In this document: positions 11,784-14,046 of the stretch, piece after piece
How the letters are laid out: each line of letters starts with the position of its first letter
Position numbering within the stretch: position 1 is the stretch's first letter
Assembly (NCBI GenBank): GCA_903910245.1
Contig: CAIVYX010000170.1
Coordinates: 1 to 14,046 of the forward strand
Source of the DNA: an uncultured Opitutia bacterium
GTDB lineage: Bacteria; Verrucomicrobiota; Verrucomicrobiia; Opitutales; UBA953
DNA: 14,046 bases
Direction: 5' to 3'
The notes under the pieces: model-generated
What the model saw: only the letters and a program-made list of their open reading frames with translations
The model's database searches: none
Told to the model about the DNA's origin: nothing
Made by a program: the position numbers and the translations under genes

Positions 11784-13724
11784 TTATTTGGCTCGGCGCT
11801 TGGCGTCGATCTCGAGCCAGGCGCGCAGCGCGAGGGCGGACTTCCGCGCGCGTTCGCGGGCGGCGGCGAGGTCGTCGGCATCGGCGACCTCGGCCTTCGT
11901 GAACGAATAGAATTTCACTTTCGGTTCCGTACCGGAAGCGCGGACCGCGATGCGGCGGCCATCGGCCAGCTCGGCGAGGATGAACTCCTCGGGCGGCACG
12001 CGTTCGCCTTCCGCATCGAGCACCTTGTCGCGCTCGTAATCCGTGACGCGGACGACCTTGGAGCCGTCGATGACGGCCGGCGGCGCGGCGCGCCAGGAGG
12101 CGACGATGCGGCGGATGCACGCGGCGCCCTCAGCGCCTTCGAACGCAAGGTTCAGGAGATCCTCGTGGTGGGCTCCGTAGCTGAGGTGCAGCACGTCGAG
12201 TGCGTCGAGCAGCGTGCGGCCACGCGAACGGAGCAGCGCGGCGAATTCGCAGAGCATGACCACCGTGGCGTTAGCATCCTTATCGCGGACGGCGTCGTCC
12301 GCGAGGTAGCCATAACTTTCTTCGGCGCCGAGCAGGAAGAGCGTGGAGTGGCGCAGCGCCAGCGGGGCGCGCCGACGGAGCGGGAGTGCAGCGGCATCCG
12401 GGCCGGCGCCTTCAGCCAGACGGTGGCTCCAGTTCGCGAGCTTGCGGGCGATCCACTTGAAGCCGACGAGCGTCTCGACGCAGCGGATACCATGGCGGGA
12501 GCAGATTGCGGCAACGAGCGGCGTGGTCACCAGTGATTTCACTACGGCGGCGTTCGGCGAACCGGTCTCGGGCAGGATGCCAGCGTCCTTCAGGGAGGAG
12601 AGGCGGAATTCGGTCAGGAGCGCGGCGACTTCGTTGCCATTGAGTAGGCGATGACCACCGGCGGGCAGCGGGCAGGCCACGCCGACGCGGTCGGAGTCGG
12701 GGTCGGTCGCGAGGATGAGGTCGGCGCCAATCTCGTCGGCGAGCTTCAGCGCTAACGCGAAGGTGCTGGCGTTCTCCGGATTCGGAGAAGCGACGGTCGG
12801 GAAGCGGCCGTCGTGCTCGCGCTGCTCCTCGACGACGTGCGGGTCGATGCCGACGCGGCGGAGGGCGGGCACGACCATGACGTCGCCAGTACCATGTACG
12901 TTCGTGAAGACGACCTTCGGCGTGTGGCGCGAAATGATCTCGGGGTCGAGGACGACGCCGGCGAGGCGGGCCAGATAGGCGTCTTCGGCGGCGGCCGGCA
13001 CGGTGAGCACGCGGGTCAGATTCGTCTCGAGGTAGGGAGCGACATCGGCGGGGCCCAGTTTGGCGACTTCGGCGACAATCGTGGCATCGTGCGGAGGGAG
13101 CACCTGCCCGCCATCGCCGAGGCAGCATTTGAAGCCGTTATCGTGCGAAGGATTATGACTGGCGGTGATGACCACGCCGGCGTGGGCGCCGAGATGACGG
13201 ACCGTGAAACTTAGCTGGGGAGTCGAGCGGGCGCCGACGAAGAGATAGGCTTCGCCGCCGAGCTCGCTCCAGGCACCGGCAATGAGTTCGGCGAAGTGGC
13301 GGGAGAAATGGCGGACGTCGTGCGCGACGACGAGGCGGGCGCCAGGCTGGGTCGCCGAGACATGCTTCCAGAGTCCGATGACCGCACGGAGGACATTAAT
13401 ATCGTTGAGGCAGGCCGAGCCGATGGCGGCGCGGATTGGCAGCCCCTGGGAGTCGAGCTCGTTGGCGGCCGAGACGCGGCCGACGGTGCGACCGCGCATG
13501 CCGCCCGTTCCGAATGCGATACCCTTGTAGAAACGGTCCTCGATCTCCGGCCAAGCGCCGCGGTCGCAGAGGTCCTTCAGGGAGTCGATGGCGGCGGCCG
13601 GCAGGGCGCCGGAGCGAAGCCAGTCACCGGCGTTGGCCAAGCTGGAGGCGGAAACCTGCCCCTTCCCCTGGGCGGCTTGAAGAAGCGTAAGAACGGCGGC
13701 GGAGGCGCTCATGAGTCCACCCAT
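11784..13724 (-). CDS. Phosphoglucomutase/phosphomannomutase family phosphohexomutase
   Basis: This 646-residue enzyme of the alpha-D-phosphohexomutase superfamily interconverts hexose 1- and 6-phosphates in the cytosol. Landmarks are GTGGMRGR (72-79), the phosphoserine loop TASHNPSHDNGFK (187-199, Ser189), the metal loop DPDSDRVG (341-348, three Asp ligands), ETLVGFKWI (417-425), GAEESYGY (466-473, sugar recognition) and RASGTEPKVKFY (595-606, phosphate binding). The length and the GAEES plus ETLVGFKW motifs resemble PGM2-type (phosphoglucomutase/phosphopentomutase) members rather than short bacterial ManB/GlmM, so exact sugar specificity is left open. The ATG at 13724 is preferred over one four codons later, because GGGAGG (13736-13731) lies 6 bases upstream. 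This is the clearest Shine-Dalgarno sequence in the window. Confidence 0.92.
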   Translation of the reverse strand: MGGLMSASAAVLTLLQAAQGKGQVSASSLANAGDWLRSGALPAAAIDSLKDLCDRGAWPEIEDRFYKGIAFGTGGMRGRTVGRVSAANELDSQGLPIRAAIGSACLNDINVLRAVIGLWKHVSATQPGARLVVAHDVRHFSRHFAELIAGAWSELGGEAYLFVGARSTPQLSFTVRHLGAHAGVVITASHNPSHDNGFKCCLGDGGQVLPPHDATIVAEVAKLGPADVAPYLETNLTRVLTVPAAAEDAYLARLAGVVLDPEIISRHTPKVVFTNVHGTGDVMVVPALRRVGIDPHVVEEQREHDGRFPTVASPNPENASTFALALKLADEIGADLILATDPDSDRVGVACPLPAGGHRLLNGNEVAALLTEFRLSSLKDAGILPETGSPNAAVVKSLVTTPLVAAICSRHGIRCVETLVGFKWIARKLANWSHRLAEGAGPDAAALPLRRRAPLALRHSTLFLLGAEESYGYLADDAVRDKDANATVVMLCEFAALLRSRGRTLLDALDVLHLSYGAHHEDLLNLAFEGAEGAACIRRIVASWRAAPPAVIDGSKVVRVTDYERDKVLDAEGERVPPEEFILAELADGRRIAVRASGTEPKVKFYSFTKAEVADADDLAAARERARKSALALRAWLEIDAKRRAK

Positions 13725-13730
13725 ACTTAC

Positions 13731-13736
13731 CCTCCC
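13731..13736 (-). promoter_or_regulatory. Ribosome binding site of the phosphohexomutase gene
   Basis: GGGAGG on the minus strand, 6 bases before the ATG at 13724, decides between that ATG and the one at 13712. Most other promoter-proximal genes in the window have no comparable site. Confidence 0.65.
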
Positions 13737-13762
13737 GAGGACGGGGACAAGCCCGTAGCGGT

Positions 13763-13770
13763 GGTTGACA
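13763..13770 (+). promoter_or_regulatory. Candidate -35 element (GGTTGACA) of the last gene
   Basis: TTGACA, a perfect sigma-70 -35 hexamer, begins 37 bases before the ATG at 13802. GGTTGAC occurs again at 13790-13796, exactly 27 bases downstream, which may be chance or a repeated factor site. No TATAAT-like -10 is visible. The gap to the divergent mutase gene is 77 bases. Confidence 0.4.
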
Positions 13771-13801
13771 CAATCGCTCCTTTGCCAAGGGTTGACCCCC
13801 C

Positions 13802-14046
13802 ATGCCTGAAGACCGTTCCAACAAGCAGCCCCCGGCCGGCGACGACCGTAATCTCGTTGTCGTCGACGAGGATTTCGTGAATGCGGACACCGAGGACCGC
13901 CTCTGGCTCTTCTGGGAGCGCAACAAGGACATCATCGTCAAGGGTACCTTTGGCGTCGTCGTAGGCATCTTGGCCTTCCTCGCCTTCTTCTTCTGGAACG
14001 AAAGCCGCCGCGAAGCCCTCGGCGAAGAATTCACCGCCTGCCAGGA
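13802..14046 (+). CDS. Single-pass membrane protein, N-terminal fragment (YfgM/TPR-like)
   Basis: The visible 81 residues begin MPEDRSNKQPPAGDDRN, run through an acidic segment to RLWLFWERNKDIIVKGTF (33-50), and then a membrane helix of about 18 residues (GTFGVVVGILAFLAFFFW). The chain then continues as NESRREALGEEF and leaves the window. An N-terminal cytoplasmic tail, a W/F-rich stretch, one helix and a helical outside region match the layout of YfgM-like proteins with TPR domains, which act near SecYEG. That assignment is an inference from topology. No stop is reached. The gene diverges from the phosphohexomutase. Confidence 0.7.
   Translation, partial: MPEDRSNKQPPAGDDRNLVVVDEDFVNADTEDRLWLFWERNKDIIVKGTFGVVVGILAFLAFFFWNESRREALGEEFTACQ

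Noticed and set aside
11700..12536. Plus-strand open frame of 278 codons opposite the phosphohexomutase
   Set aside because: No motif, biased composition, and complete overlap with a mutase that carries all family signatures.
13763..13801. Complete sigma-70 promoter with -10 before the last gene
   Set aside because: TTGACA is perfect, but the sequence at 16-19 base spacing (AGGGTT region) does not resemble TATAAT, so only the -35 is annotated.

Overview
This GC-rich window is bacterial chromosome packed with housekeeping genes. The gene set points to the PVC group, most likely Verrucomicrobiota of the Opitutae type. The grounds are a ribBA/ribH/nusB/ftsY cluster, a large secreted protein that I recall from Planctomycetota/Verrucomicrobiota genomes, and a general scarcity of Shine-Dalgarno sequences. 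The phylum call is an inference; no rRNA gene is present. No stretch over 300 bases lacks a gene, and I see no tRNA, rRNA, CRISPR array, insertion sequence or prophage.

Layout. Bases 1-76 (minus) are the first 25 codons of carB. A divergent intergenic region follows, then a plus-strand folate/competence operon: folB (196-558), folK (555-1091) and a short comEC (1055-2689), all overlapping. Next are two secreted proteins of unknown function (2726-5197 and 5241-5993), then ribBA-like (6081-7157), ribH (7226-7762), an S10-NusB fusion (7766-8548) and ftsY (8552-9454), then aroB (9497-10594). A secreted N-formylglutamate-amidohydrolase-like protein (10640-11542) converges, with only 3 bases between stops, on a minus-strand pair: a phosphohexomutase (13724-11784) and a 76-residue lipoprotein (11776-11546). 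The start of a single-pass membrane protein (13802 onward) diverges from the mutase.

The main discovery is at 7766-8548. The gene in the usual nusB position encodes a full ribosomal protein S10 (NusE) domain joined by a Pro/Ala/Arg linker to a full NusB domain. NusB and NusE are the two partners of the boxA-binding antitermination heterodimer, so this is a natural one-chain NusE-NusB. The long ribosome-binding loop of the S10 part is about ten residues shorter than in E. coli S10. That suggests the domain is dedicated to transcription rather than to the 30S subunit.

Other notable points: the second half of the RibBA protein lacks the zinc cysteines and catalytic motif of GTP cyclohydrolase II, so it is RibBX-like. 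The 823-residue secreted protein contains an internal duplication. A CTTGAC/CTTGCA/CTTGCC element recurs 34-48 bases upstream of eight start codons and probably marks promoters with very short or no leaders. ribBA and ribH share similar inverted repeats in front of their starts.
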